Shown here one piece after another: positions 53,588 through 62,460 of a DNA stretch of 64,000 nucleotides (its first letter is position 1; every line of letters starts with the position of its first letter). The notes below the pieces were generated by a model. The model searched no databases. It was not told the origin of the DNA and worked only from the letters and a program-made list of their open reading frames with translations. This DNA comes from Candidatus Zixiibacteriota bacterium (lineage in GTDB: Bacteria; Zixibacteria; MSB-5A5; GN15; FEB-12): contig JBFLZR010000005.1 in the NCBI GenBank assembly GCA_040756055.1, forward strand, positions 62,001-126,000. Direction: 5' to 3'. The position numbers were made by a program, and so were the translations under genes.

Positions 53588-55429
53588 TTAAAATGCCTCT
53601 CCGACACTGATATGAACCTGGCCGGTCGCTTCGTCATCGAACACCGGTCTGGCTACATCTACCCGTATCGCTCCGATGGGAGTCTTTACTCGCAGACCGA
53701 GCCCCGCTGAGTACCTCAAATCGTCAACAGGAAAGCGGTACGATTGAAGCCATACGTTACCACCGTCAACAAACATAGCGCCCGACAGAATGCCCCAGAT
53801 AGGATGACGCAGTTCGAGACTTCCCTCGAGCAAACTTTCGCCGCCCACAGGTATGTCATTTTCCACAGGTCCCAACTCCGCTCGAGCCCAGCCTCTGACC
53901 GAGGCGCTCCCACCCGAAAAGAATCTATCCTCGACAGGTACGAATCCATGGGTATCAGAGGAACGGATTCCGCCGATCCTGACGCGCGCGGCGAGCACCA
54001 TCCCCAGAACCGGCTGATACCGGCGCAACTCAAAGAGACTTCGCGTAAAATGATAATCGCTTCCCAGTCCCAGCCCGCTGATTTTGAACGCTCCAGCTAT
54101 ATAAAGTCCCTGGGTGGGTGACAGCACCGGCGTCGAATTATCCCAGGTAAGCCCGAACATTACGCTCGACTTATTATATAAATCGGATATCTCGTTCGAA
54201 TCGCCGATATCGGCCAGTGAGGTGGTATCCAGCTTCACGCGCTCGAAAGTATATGTCACCGAACTCCGCAGAGACCGACTGAACTCGTGAAGAGCCGAAA
54301 CGTTGCCCCCGTACCTGTTCTCGGTGAATCCCGGTTCCTCCTGTCGCAGTATGAACGGATTGATCTCAAGGCGGGTATTAATGGTCAGGAAAGCCGGCTG
54401 GATGTGCTTGAGACTGACGTGGTACGGTTCTATGTCCGAGTGCTTGGCATACAGGTTGATGCGCCGAGCACCGCCAAAAACGCCGAGAACATACGAATCG
54501 GAATACACTCGAATCTTCTCTTCACGCCCGTAACCAAAACCAATTCTCGTTGTGAATCGGGGCGCCTCCTTGACTCGCACTTCTACCGGTACGATAGAAT
54601 CCTGTGTCGATGTCAGCCGCGCCGTGACTGTTGCTACATGAAAAAGCGATAGGTTGTAAATGCGGCGCTGCGACTCCTCTAAATCTTTACGGCTGTACTC
54701 ATCCCCGCTGGAAAAAGCCAGATACTTCCGAATGAGCGCTTCCGAGACGTTATCATTGCCGATTACCGTGATTTCGCCAAAGCGGCTATGCGGACCCGGT
54801 ACGACCGTCCATGTGATATCTACCGTCCTCTGCGGTTCATTGACTTCGAGGTTGGGGATGATCTGAGAGAACGGAAAACCGGCGTCATCGAGCGCTCTTC
54901 CCAGAGCCATCCGGTCGGCATCCACATCTGCATCTCGGAACCGTTTCCCGGTGCGGGCTTTGAGTTCCAGAGAAACTTTATCGACGAGGGCAGCTATCTG
55001 AGAGCCAAGAGCAGCCAGAGAATCCGGTTTGACCAACGATACCTTGCCGACCGAAATGGAATCCCCCTCGTCAACTCGTATCGTAATCCTGACCGTCCGA
55101 TCCTTCGCATCAGTATCAAGGTCAGCCAACACAGCCTTCGCATAAAGAAATCCCTCCTTCTGATAATACCGGACAATTGCCTCCAGATCGTTTGCCAGAA
55201 TGTCTTCACTGTAAAGAAATGACTCCTTGCCGAGTATTGTTTTGGCGAATCCCCCTGTAGCATACGTTGCCATCTGCAGGCGAAGATCGTCGTCTGAGAT
55301 AACCTGGTTGCCCACGAATTCCAGACTTCGAACCTCAAAATTGTTCTGGCTGAAAGCAAGCTCCGCCAAAAGTGAGGTCAGGATAAGGACGAAGGAAAAC
55401 CGAAATATTGTATTCAAGAATTTCTTCAT
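53588..55429 (-). CDS. Omp85-family outer membrane protein (TamA/BamA-like)
   Basis: 613 residues. Signal peptide (~1-27, ending AFS), POTRA domains at ~28-310 (VRSLEFVGNQVISDDDL, ALIRKYLAFSSGDEYSRKDLEESQRRIYNLSLF), and a C-terminal beta-barrel with VRGWARAELGP (VRGF-like loop-6 motif), GLRVKTPIGAIRVDVARP and a final HISVGEAF strand. Paired with TamB it should act as the outer-membrane partner. A good promoter candidate lies upstream. Confidence 0.92.
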   Translation of the reverse strand: MKKFLNTIFRFSFVLILTSLLAELAFSQNNFEVRSLEFVGNQVISDDDLRLQMATYATGGFAKTILGKESFLYSEDILANDLEAIVRYYQKEGFLYAKAVLADLDTDAKDRTVRITIRVDEGDSISVGKVSLVKPDSLAALGSQIAALVDKVSLELKARTGKRFRDADVDADRMALGRALDDAGFPFSQIIPNLEVNEPQRTVDITWTVVPGPHSRFGEITVIGNDNVSEALIRKYLAFSSGDEYSRKDLEESQRRIYNLSLFHVATVTARLTSTQDSIVPVEVRVKEAPRFTTRIGFGYGREEKIRVYSDSYVLGVFGGARRINLYAKHSDIEPYHVSLKHIQPAFLTINTRLEINPFILRQEEPGFTENRYGGNVSALHEFSRSLRSSVTYTFERVKLDTTSLADIGDSNEISDLYNKSSVMFGLTWDNSTPVLSPTQGLYIAGAFKISGLGLGSDYHFTRSLFELRRYQPVLGMVLAARVRIGGIRSSDTHGFVPVEDRFFSGGSASVRGWARAELGPVENDIPVGGESLLEGSLELRHPIWGILSGAMFVDGGNVWLQSYRFPVDDLRYSAGLGLRVKTPIGAIRVDVARPVFDDEATGQVHISVGEAF

Positions 55430-55497
55430 ATACTGCTGTTAGCACCCGCGTACGCCGCGACGGCTCTGCTGAAACTGACAGCTCCGGGTGTCCCCAC

Positions 55498-55526
55498 AAT
55501 ATACGGTATAGCCGGGTTTTGAACAA
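55498..55526 (-). promoter_or_regulatory. candidate promoter of the Omp85-TamB operon
   Basis: On the minus strand TTGTTC (55526-55521), 17-base spacer, TATATT (55503-55498). It sits between the preceding terminator and the Omp85 start at 55429. Confidence 0.5.
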
Positions 55527-55546
55527 CAGCCGAGCCAGGCACATAC

Positions 55547-55572
55547 AAAAAGGCCAGCCCAATGGGCTGGCC
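55547..55572 (-). terminator. rho-independent terminator (minus strand)
   Basis: Stem GGCCAGCCC/GGGCTGGCC with a three-base loop, followed on the minus strand by five T residues. It ends the transcript of the 115-residue gene and isolates the Omp85 promoter. Confidence 0.85.
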
Positions 55573-55662
55573 CTAAGATGTCGTGCGAGATGTTATACCG
55601 GTGTCAAATATGAGTAAATGCTCTCTGCTGTCCACTCAATAGAGTCTGAAACCCTGCTTCCC

Positions 55663-56010
55663 TCAAATAAGTTCCTCGTCCGGATCGATTGAGGAATTTT
55701 CCGCACCGTTGGGTATATCTTCCGAGTCGTGACTGTTCATCTTCTGCCGCCATCGAATCAGTCTAATACGCTTTATGGTCTCGTCTATCGTTGCGTTCGG
55801 CCTATACGGAAGGCCATACTTCTGCCTGAGTTCGATAATATACTCACGCTCCTTCTCTCGAATTCGAAGGGCCTTTATGTCAGCCGACAGCTTCTGAAGC
55901 TCTTCTATGCTCGTAGGAAGGAATATGCTCCACAGGTCTTCGGGTATCTCCGACAGATACTGCTTTATTTCCGGAAATTCCTCAAAAGTCCTGTTTTTTT
56001 GCTGTGTCAT
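55663..56010 (-). CDS. small charged helical protein, unknown function
   Basis: 115 residues, highly charged. The central part (~45-90) is helical (LSADIKALRIREKEREYIIELRQKYG, then TIDETIKRIRLIRWRQ) and the C-terminus is acidic. There is no signal or TM segment, so it is cytoplasmic. No family recognised. It has its own strong terminator 90 bases downstream, which supports it being a real gene. Confidence 0.6.
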   Translation of the reverse strand: MTQQKNRTFEEFPEIKQYLSEIPEDLWSIFLPTSIEELQKLSADIKALRIREKEREYIIELRQKYGLPYRPNATIDETIKRIRLIRWRQKMNSHDSEDIPNGAENSSIDPDEELI

Positions 56011-56142
56011 TTGCCTTACCCCTAAATCGGGTTAAATGGGTCTGTTTTGACTTCTGTCATGTTCAACAAGACGAAAACCAAATTGTTCCACAAAAAAGAA
56101 TATGCCTGCAAATCAGGCCTTCTGCCTGACCAGCGGTTTTTG

Positions 56143-56171
56143 TTGACCCGATTTCCTGTCCCCCATATCCT
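56143..56171 (+). promoter_or_regulatory. candidate promoter of the DUF885 gene
   Basis: TTGACC at 56143-56148, 17-base spacer, TATCCT at 56166-56171, giving an ~80-base leader before the ATG at 56260. A TCAGGC/GCCTGA hairpin (56113-56129) lies just upstream. Confidence 0.5.
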
Positions 56172-56259
56172 GTGATCTGGGCTGGCGTTTGTATCTTAAG
56201 CCGTTGCAGATGACGCCAGTGAATGCCAGCTGGCCTCAGGGAAATAAGGAAAACAGAAT

Positions 56260-58008
56260 ATGTACCGTACACACTCTCGCTTTGTGGAAGAATGCCGGAA
56301 ACTCGCCTCTGGAGTGCCGGGCCTATTGGACCGGGAGCGCCTCCACAAGATCTTCGAACTTGAATGGTCCTATAGAATGGCTGAAAACCCGATGTCGGCC
56401 ACGTACGAGGGTTACCCCGGATATAATCACGTCTGGCCCAATCTATCCATCGACAACATCGAGCGCCATAAAACCGACTGGCGTCACTGGCGCTCAGCTC
56501 TGGCCACGGTTGATCCAGGCCAACTGACTCCCGAGGACAAACTTAGTTACGATTTGTTCGAGTATTACCTCAATGACGGTTTCGAAGGCGCGCGTTTCCC
56601 TGCTGAGCTGCTTGCGATTTCGCAGATGGACGGCGTCCATCATTGGGTACCCGACATTTTGAATATTATGCCGCTCTCGACCGACTCACAGCGCGATGAT
56701 ATACTCAACCGTCTGGATAAAGTCCCTGCTCTTATCGATCAGGTGATAACATTGCTTGGAGAGGGCATCAAAAGGCAAATTACTCATCCTGGACCGGTGA
56801 TCGCTGACACGTCTCAGCAAATCAAAAATCTGCTGACGGAAAATCCTGCTGACTCGCCCATCCTTGCGGTACTGAAGAAGCTGCCGACTGCCACCGAGCC
56901 TGCGGTCAGAGAGAAACTCACCCGACAGGCTGAATCACTTTACATCGGTAAAGTGAAGCCTTCATTCGAGAGGCTCCTGAATTATGTGGCCCATACGTAT
57001 CTTCCGGCTTGTCGTAAATCGATCGGGCTCAGCGAACTGCCCGATGGCCGCGCCTGGTATGAACATCTCGTCCGAAGTTTCACCACCACCCAATTTAGCC
57101 CGGATGATATCTTTGCCATAGGCGAAGATGAGGTTGCTCGAATACGCTCGGAAATGGATAAAGTAATCGCGTCAAGCGGCTTTAAGGGCAATTTCGAACA
57201 GTTTACGGAGTTCCTGCGCACTGACCCGCAATTTTATTTCGACAAGAAAGAAGATCTTGTCAAAGAATACCGCGATATATCAAAGCGCGCCGACCCAGAA
57301 CTTGCCTCTCTCTTCGGCCGGCTGCCGGCTCTTCCCTATGGCGTGGCCGTGATTCCCTCTTACGCTGAAAAATCTCAGACAACCGCGTTCTACCAGCCTG
57401 GTTCGCCTGATGCAGGGCGTCCGGGATACTATTACGTCAATACCTACGATCTCGGCTCGCGCCCCAAATGGGAAATGGAAGCTCTCACGCTGCACGAAGC
57501 CGTCCCGGGACACCATCTCCAGATAGCCCTTTCACAGGAATTGACGGATCTGCCTCAATTTCGCGCCAGAGGATGGATCACCGCTTATGGCGAAGGTTGG
57601 GCGCTCTACGCCGAAAGCCTCGGTGAGCAGATGGGCTTTTACACCAATCCCTACTCCAAATTCGGCCAGCTCACCTATGAAATGTGGCGGGCGATTCGGC
57701 TGGTCGTGGATACCGGCATGCACTGGAAAGGCTGGACCAGACAACAGGCTATTGATTATATGATGGCTAATTCGGGGAAGACCGGACACGATGTCCAGGT
57801 CGAAATCGATCGATACATCGTCTGGCCCGGTCAGTCCCTGGCCTACAAAATAGGCGAACTGAAAATCAAGGAGCTTCGGCGGCATGCCGAAGAGGCACTC
57901 GGCGACAAAATGTCCCTGCGGGATTTTCATGACCAACTGCTGTGTCACGGTTCGATGCCGCTGAGCGTTCTCGAAAAGAGACTCAAAGCCTGGGTGGCTG
58001 AGAAGTGA
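56260..58008 (+). CDS. DUF885-family zinc peptidase-like protein
   Basis: 582 residues, the usual family length. The characteristic HEAVPGHHLQ motif (~410) supplies candidate metal ligands and the catalytic Glu, followed by YGEGWALYAESLGEQMG near 445 and the late IDRYIVWPGQSLAYKIGELKI. The family is related to M32/M3-like gluzincins; activity is mostly uncharacterised. There is no signal peptide. An AAGGA site lies seven bases before the ATG. It ends in a strong terminator. Confidence 0.9.
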   Translation: MYRTHSRFVEECRKLASGVPGLLDRERLHKIFELEWSYRMAENPMSATYEGYPGYNHVWPNLSIDNIERHKTDWRHWRSALATVDPGQLTPEDKLSYDLFEYYLNDGFEGARFPAELLAISQMDGVHHWVPDILNIMPLSTDSQRDDILNRLDKVPALIDQVITLLGEGIKRQITHPGPVIADTSQQIKNLLTENPADSPILAVLKKLPTATEPAVREKLTRQAESLYIGKVKPSFERLLNYVAHTYLPACRKSIGLSELPDGRAWYEHLVRSFTTTQFSPDDIFAIGEDEVARIRSEMDKVIASSGFKGNFEQFTEFLRTDPQFYFDKKEDLVKEYRDISKRADPELASLFGRLPALPYGVAVIPSYAEKSQTTAFYQPGSPDAGRPGYYYVNTYDLGSRPKWEMEALTLHEAVPGHHLQIALSQELTDLPQFRARGWITAYGEGWALYAESLGEQMGFYTNPYSKFGQLTYEMWRAIRLVVDTGMHWKGWTRQQAIDYMMANSGKTGHDVQVEIDRYIVWPGQSLAYKIGELKIKELRRHAEEALGDKMSLRDFHDQLLCHGSMPLSVLEKRLKAWVAEK

Positions 58009-58059
58009 TATTGGCAAAATAGCCGTAACGGACTAACAGTACCGTTATAGTCTGCTTTG

Positions 58060-58093
58060 GGCCGTCTCAAAACCTGGGACGGCCTTTGTCTTT
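58060..58093 (+). terminator. rho-independent terminator of the DUF885 gene
   Basis: Stem GGCCGTCTC / GGGACGGCC (9 bp with one G-U pair), loop AAAACCT, followed by TTTGTCTTT. Confidence 0.8.
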
Positions 58094-58239
58094 CAATGGC
58101 CTGACAAAAGGTGGCTATCCTTAGAAACGGCACTATTATGAATCCGGCGCACAAGTTGCGAAGCAATTCCATATAAAAAAATTAAGAAAAATCCCCACGG
58201 TCCCCGTCAATTGAGTAGGAACGTTGGTGGATGTTAATC

Positions 58240-58332
58240 GGGACCAAGCTATTTGTCCCAGCAAACCGGGTGCTAAACTGGGCTGTTGAGGCGAAAGCGG
58301 GTGTGATGACTAGTCCCGAAACGGTCATCCCC
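58240..58332 (+). other. candidate structured RNA element in a 623-base gene-free gap
   Basis: The gap 58009-58631 holds no gene. Within it are GGGAC/GTCCC (58240-58244 / 58255-58259), CCCAG/CTGGG (58257-58261 / 58278-58282, sharing three bases with the first stem, so the two exclude each other) and a 9-bp stem GGG-GATGAC/GTCATC-CCC (58299-58310 / 58324-58332). A terminator follows at 58366. The layout resembles a folded leader or an independent small RNA. I could not match it to a known riboswitch class. Confidence 0.4.
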
Positions 58333-58365
58333 AAGGATCTCCTCTCCGCTTACTGTTGACGCTCG

Positions 58366-58421
58366 GAATGTCGCGCAAAGGCCATCCCTGCCCCCTCGCA
58401 GGGATGGCCGACATTCTTTTT
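58366..58421 (+). terminator. long composite terminator hairpin
   Basis: A 12-bp perfect stem GGCCATCCCTGC / GCAGGGATGGCC (58380-58391 / 58398-58409) is extended by an outer 7-bp GAATGTC/GACATTC helix (58366-58372 / 58410-58416) around a one-sided GCGCAAA bulge, then TTTTT. No coding sequence ends just upstream, so it must terminate a non-coding transcript or read-through. Confidence 0.8.
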
Positions 58422-58631
58422 GGCAGACAACAAACTCAATCATCCTCCGATTTTACTTGACAAACAGCGTAAGATTAGGTCTCTTAAGCAAGTACAATGA
58501 CTTCGTGCGCGCCGCCGATGGCCTCGCTCACAGATGACCAGCGGAACGCCATAATGCTCTAGTTTTACCTGAACCTGAACCATCGGCTACATCCGGTCAA
58601 TTGAAGAAAATCAGAATAGAAAGGGTGAAGT

Positions 58632-59090
58632 ATGCTCGTCAAAAACCTGCTCGAGAGCAAGCCCAAAGAGGTGATCACGGTTGGTCCCCATACTTCGATC
58701 GATGACGCTATGGATCTGCTCATTAGAAAAAACATCGGTTGCCTGCCGGTTCTCGGCGACCAGAAACAGCTTGTTGGTATTGTCAGCGATAAAGACATAT
58801 TCAAAAGAATCCATCAGACAAAAGGAGAATACCACAGCCTGAAAGTCGCTGACATAATGACCACCAATCTCATCGTAGGTCTTCCCGATGATGATGTCAC
58901 CTATATCGCCGGAATCATGAAGAAGAATTGGATTCGGCACGTACCTATTGTCGAAGAAAACCAGGTGATAGGACTCGTTTCGCAGCGCGATATTCTGAAA
59001 ATTATGGCCAGGACTACGGACATTGAAAATCGCTACTTGAAAATGTATATGGATGGCCTTCACTCCCGAGATCGTTCGTCCGACTACTAG
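58632..59090 (+). CDS. two-CBS-domain protein
   Basis: 152 residues made of a CBS pair: LLESKPKEVITVGPHTSIDDAMDLLIRKNIGCLPVLGD ... GIVSDKDIF, then VADIMTTNLIVGLPDDDVTYIAGIMKKNWIRHVPIVEE ... GLVSQRDILK. Bateman modules bind adenosyl ligands (AMP, ATP, SAM) and regulate partner proteins. There is no fused effector domain, so the partner is unknown. An AAAGGGTG ribosome site precedes the ATG. Confidence 0.9.
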   Translation: MLVKNLLESKPKEVITVGPHTSIDDAMDLLIRKNIGCLPVLGDQKQLVGIVSDKDIFKRIHQTKGEYHSLKVADIMTTNLIVGLPDDDVTYIAGIMKKNWIRHVPIVEENQVIGLVSQRDILKIMARTTDIENRYLKMYMDGLHSRDRSSDY

Positions 59091-59111
59091 AGTCGGAATC
59101 ACGAGTTATAC

Positions 59112-59142
59112 AAAAAAAACGAGTGGAGATTGCTCCACCCGT
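59112..59142 (-). terminator. rho-independent terminator (minus strand)
   Basis: On the minus strand ACGGGTGGAG / CTCCACTCGT (one mismatch, 4-base loop) is followed by an eight-T run. It lies 27 bases after the PilX-like gene stop and also faces the CBS gene end. Confidence 0.85.
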
Positions 59143-59169
59143 AATTCAATCCTGGTATAAGGATTTTTC

Positions 59170-60354
59170 TTAGATTTCTTTCCAGGCTATCATAATCATC
59201 TCACCGGTCGTCCCCATCGGCTTCTCCATCAAAGCACGGTCATAATGCACCTGGGCCGCGTCCTCCATCCAAACGGATTTGGCAATAATCGAGCCGTAAA
59301 AATTGGAGGCGTTGTTGATTATCACATCAGTTCCCGGTCCGTAAAAGGCGGCAGTTATCTCAATGCTCATCCCTATCGCAACTAGATCGCCCTTTGAAAA
59401 AATCTGCAGACTTGCCGGCGGCTCGGTCGGATTAACCAGAGCGCTGCTCGATACAACAAGATCGCCGCTCATATAGATTCTGACTACTTCTCCAGACGCA
59501 ACCATAAAGTCCGACGTTGACCCAAGGTTAATATCAGAGAAATAGTATGTTCCCCCGCTCAGTGTAGCAACAGCGTTGTTTGCCAGGGTCAATTCGTGTG
59601 TCGCGCCATCGTAGGAAAAGCTGCCCGACAATCCTCCGGGCGCCGAATTATTATCGTGTGCCCAAACGTATTCGGAATCAGGCACTATCGGTAAATCATA
59701 AGGGTCAATTCCACTTTCCACATCACCGAAAACTGTACATGTCGCGCACACATCGACCCCTCCTGCGACTGCGCTCGAAGCATCGCCGCCAATCGTGGCG
59801 GTATTTACCAGATCGATCGTTCCATTCGAAGCTATATCACCGTCGGTGTTGGCGACTGTGCCCGCATAAGTCCCGGAGTCCGAGTTATAGGAATCCGTGT
59901 TGATACTATTTATCATATCTATACTATCTTTACCGAACACCGCGTACTGAAAGGGATACCACAGCCTGGGTACGACGACAGCCTCCAGGTTCGCGTGGGC
60001 GTCCTGCACTGTAGCTGTAGAACGAAGTATTACTGTGTCAATAATCAGGGAGTCGATGTCCGAGTGCGCCACCGCTACCGAATACGCGCCGGACTCGAAA
60101 GAAACTCCCGCATAGCCGTCATCCCACGAATTATACGAAATAAGTTCCACCAGGGCACGCTTTAAGCCAGCCTCGGCCACGTAAAAGGCCTGATCCGCGT
60201 GCAGCTGATTGAAAGACAATTCTATATCGGTTTGAGCTGTATCGACAGCCGTGAGGGCTGCTATGGCAAGCATTGCCATGAGGAAAATGGTAATTAATAA
60301 TGCTCCCCCCTTGTTGTTTCGGGAAACGCGCCTAGCCTTTGTTCCCATCTCCAT
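59170..60354 (-). CDS. PilX-like type IV pilus-associated protein
   Basis: 394 residues. A basic N-terminus, then GGALLITIFLMAMLAIAALTAVDTAQTDIELSFN, a PilX_N/prepilin-like hydrophobic helix, and AFYVAEAGLKRALVEL, the usual AEaGl motif. The rest is repetitive and beta-rich (DGDIASNGTIDLVNTATIGGDASSA, SGDLVVSSSALVN, DVIINNASNFYGSIIA), like the C-terminal region of PilX-type minor pilins (called DUF7305, from memory). Possibly a minor pilin or adhesin. No other pilus genes are in view. ATG 60354 or 60348; the second has better ribosome-site spacing. Confidence 0.78.
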   Translation of the reverse strand: MEMGTKARRVSRNNKGGALLITIFLMAMLAIAALTAVDTAQTDIELSFNQLHADQAFYVAEAGLKRALVELISYNSWDDGYAGVSFESGAYSVAVAHSDIDSLIIDTVILRSTATVQDAHANLEAVVVPRLWYPFQYAVFGKDSIDMINSINTDSYNSDSGTYAGTVANTDGDIASNGTIDLVNTATIGGDASSAVAGGVDVCATCTVFGDVESGIDPYDLPIVPDSEYVWAHDNNSAPGGLSGSFSYDGATHELTLANNAVATLSGGTYYFSDINLGSTSDFMVASGEVVRIYMSGDLVVSSSALVNPTEPPASLQIFSKGDLVAIGMSIEITAAFYGPGTDVIINNASNFYGSIIAKSVWMEDAAQVHYDRALMEKPMGTTGEMIMIAWKEI

Positions 60355-60590
60355 AACCCCTTTCTCGTGCGTTTGTCGGCCGTCGAGTCTGCTCTACCGC
60401 TCCGTGGCTCAACGCAAAGACAAACCGGTAGCCCTCGCCCCTCTTGCCCATTCGTTTCCTTATATCAGAAGAAGCCCCACTGGTCAGCCCCATGGAGTAC
60501 TTTCAGATATCTGATATGATTATTAAATCGGCCAATTTCGCTTAAACCTTGAGTCCGTCATGAGGCTCGGCGTTTTCGAATTGCTGAGGG

Positions 60591-61670
60591 TCAAACATGC
60601 TCTGCCATAACGTGTTGACCGGATGACCGCTTCGCCTCGTACATCAGCTTGTCGGCCCGCTTGATTAGACTATCCATATCCAAATGCTTGTCAGGGCCGG
60701 TCTGAACAATGCCAAAACTAACAGTGACGCTCCTGAATTCCTTCGTAAACTCACTCATGACGCGTTGACAGTAGATCTTCGCCTGAGCAACAATGGAATC
60801 TGGAAGAATCACGCAGAACTCGTCGCCGCCATACCGGCAGGCGATATCCGACTCCCTCGATACCCCCATCAGTATCCACCCTAGCCGCTTGAGTACCTCA
60901 TCTCCCTCATAATGTCCTAATTCATCATTCACATATTTGAAATCGTCCACATCCATATATACCAGACAAAGAGGACTGTTGTTGCGAATTGCCAGCGCCA
61001 GATACCTCCTCAGATATTCCGTGAATGCCCGGTGATTATAAAGACCGGTCAGACTGTCTCTTCGCGACAGCTCTTCCAGCTGACGAGTCCTCAACGATAC
61101 TTTCTCCTCGAGCGTTCGGGCGTAGTGCTCCACCTCTTGCTTTGCTTCGTCGATCTCCGCGATGAGACCGTAGAAGTAGGTATCGAGAACAAAGAGACTG
61201 TCCAGCGACAACAGAGCGTCGAGAGCGTTCCACGTGCTTAGCCCCGATTCATGAGGTCTGATTTGCTGAGCCACATGGCGACGAAGAATATCGCGAAGTC
61301 CTTTCATCGCCGACAGGTACAGCTTGGGGGTAATTCCCGAGCGCTGATGCATCAGACCGATATGCACCCGATTATATACATATTCCCGGTCGTACTTTCC
61401 GCTGAACAAGTCCAGGAGATATTGTTCCATCCGGTCGTGTAAGCGCTGAAACATATCAACATTCAGACCGAACCCGGCTATCGCATTCTTCGCGGCAATC
61501 TGAGAAAAAAAAGCTACAATTATGTCGTATATTACCGGCTCAATCAGCTTACCGGCGTTGATCAAAAGGGGGATATGATCTCGCTGAAGACCTACGAGAT
61601 CCTTGCGCTGTTCGATCTCCCTGTCATCGATCCCCATGCGATCGATCAGGGCCTGGTCGACCTTATTCAT
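60591..61670 (-). CDS. globin-coupled diguanylate cyclase
   Basis: 359 residues. Residues ~10-160 have the globin-coupled sensor pattern, with RVHIGLMHQRSGITPKLYL placing the likely heme-ligand His near 108. A short coiled coil (~170-200) joins it to a GGDEF domain (~203-355) with an intact active-site YGGDEF (281-285) and an RESD inhibitory site (272-275) five residues before it. It should make cyclic di-GMP in response to O2 or another diatomic gas. ATG 61670 chosen; GTG 61685 is possible. It lies 236 bases upstream of the PilX-like gene on the same strand. Confidence 0.88.
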   Translation of the reverse strand: MNKVDQALIDRMGIDDREIEQRKDLVGLQRDHIPLLINAGKLIEPVIYDIIVAFFSQIAAKNAIAGFGLNVDMFQRLHDRMEQYLLDLFSGKYDREYVYNRVHIGLMHQRSGITPKLYLSAMKGLRDILRRHVAQQIRPHESGLSTWNALDALLSLDSLFVLDTYFYGLIAEIDEAKQEVEHYARTLEEKVSLRTRQLEELSRRDSLTGLYNHRAFTEYLRRYLALAIRNNSPLCLVYMDVDDFKYVNDELGHYEGDEVLKRLGWILMGVSRESDIACRYGGDEFCVILPDSIVAQAKIYCQRVMSEFTKEFRSVTVSFGIVQTGPDKHLDMDSLIKRADKLMYEAKRSSGQHVMAEHV

Positions 61671-61986
61671 CCTGGTGCATCCCACGTTGCTACGGGCAGC
61701 GATCCAAGTCTCTGTCTATCCGCGGGTTTCAAAGAAGATACCCACACGATAGCATCCACAGTTGGCTGCCCTTTTCTCACAGTTGTCCGGCACAATATAT
61801 ATCTTACTATTTCGGTAGGATTTTCGTAATCTTTACCCGTTTGCCACAATGACCATCCGATTCGCCAAATGAAAAAAGAACGGGGTCCAAACCCAATGCT
61901 GCGCCGGTGGCTTGTCGGACCATTCCGGCATCCAACTCCTGTTTAAGCGCGCTCGTATGTTGTTCACAAGCAACAAAGGAGTACTT

Positions 61987-62448
61987 ATGAAAACATTAGC
62001 CTTAGCGGCAATCGGCTTTTTGGTTCTGGTAGGATGTGCCGCCCAAAATGACATTGTAAAAGAAACTCAATCCCTAATGCAGACTGATCGCGATTTCTCC
62101 GCCGTTTCCGAGAGCTTGGGGATGTACGCCGCCTTCGAACAGTACATGGCCGACAGCGCCACCGTACTGACCGATGGTTCACACCCCCTTACCGGACATG
62201 ACGAAATCATGAAAATGCATTCCCCGACCGACAGCGCCCGACTTACCTGGGAACCGATTTTTGCCAGGATCGCGGAGTCCGCAGACCTCGGCTATACTAT
62301 CGGGCATTATGATTACTCAACCATGGACTCGGCCGGCAATGATATCAATATGGAGGGATATTACGTGACCATCTGGGAACGCCAACCCGATGGTAGCTGG
62401 AAATACGTTTTCGATACGGGTACGCAGGGAGTACCACCGCAACAATAA
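61987..62448 (+). CDS. DUF4440-like (NTF2-fold) lipoprotein
   Basis: 153 residues from ATG 61987, seven bases after AAAGGAG. Lipobox VLVGC at ~12-16. The mature part matches the DUF4440/SnoaL-like pattern: ETQSLMQTDRDFSAVSESLGMYAAFEQYMADSATVL, then GYTIGHYDY and YYVTIWERQPDGSWKYVFDTG. Likely a small ligand-binding or ketosteroid-isomerase-like protein anchored to a membrane. Role unknown. Confidence 0.85.
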   Translation: MKTLALAAIGFLVLVGCAAQNDIVKETQSLMQTDRDFSAVSESLGMYAAFEQYMADSATVLTDGSHPLTGHDEIMKMHSPTDSARLTWEPIFARIAESADLGYTIGHYDYSTMDSAGNDINMEGYYVTIWERQPDGSWKYVFDTGTQGVPPQQ

Positions 62449-62460
62449 TACAGCGTTCGG

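Noticed and set aside
60355-60520. Possible c-di-GMP (GEMM) riboswitch before the PilX-like gene
   Set aside because: Words such as GGGCAA and GCCACGG occur on the minus strand, but the order and spacing of the GEMM core (GGGCAAACC, GAAA, ACGCAAAGCC) do not fit. A covariance-model scan would settle it.
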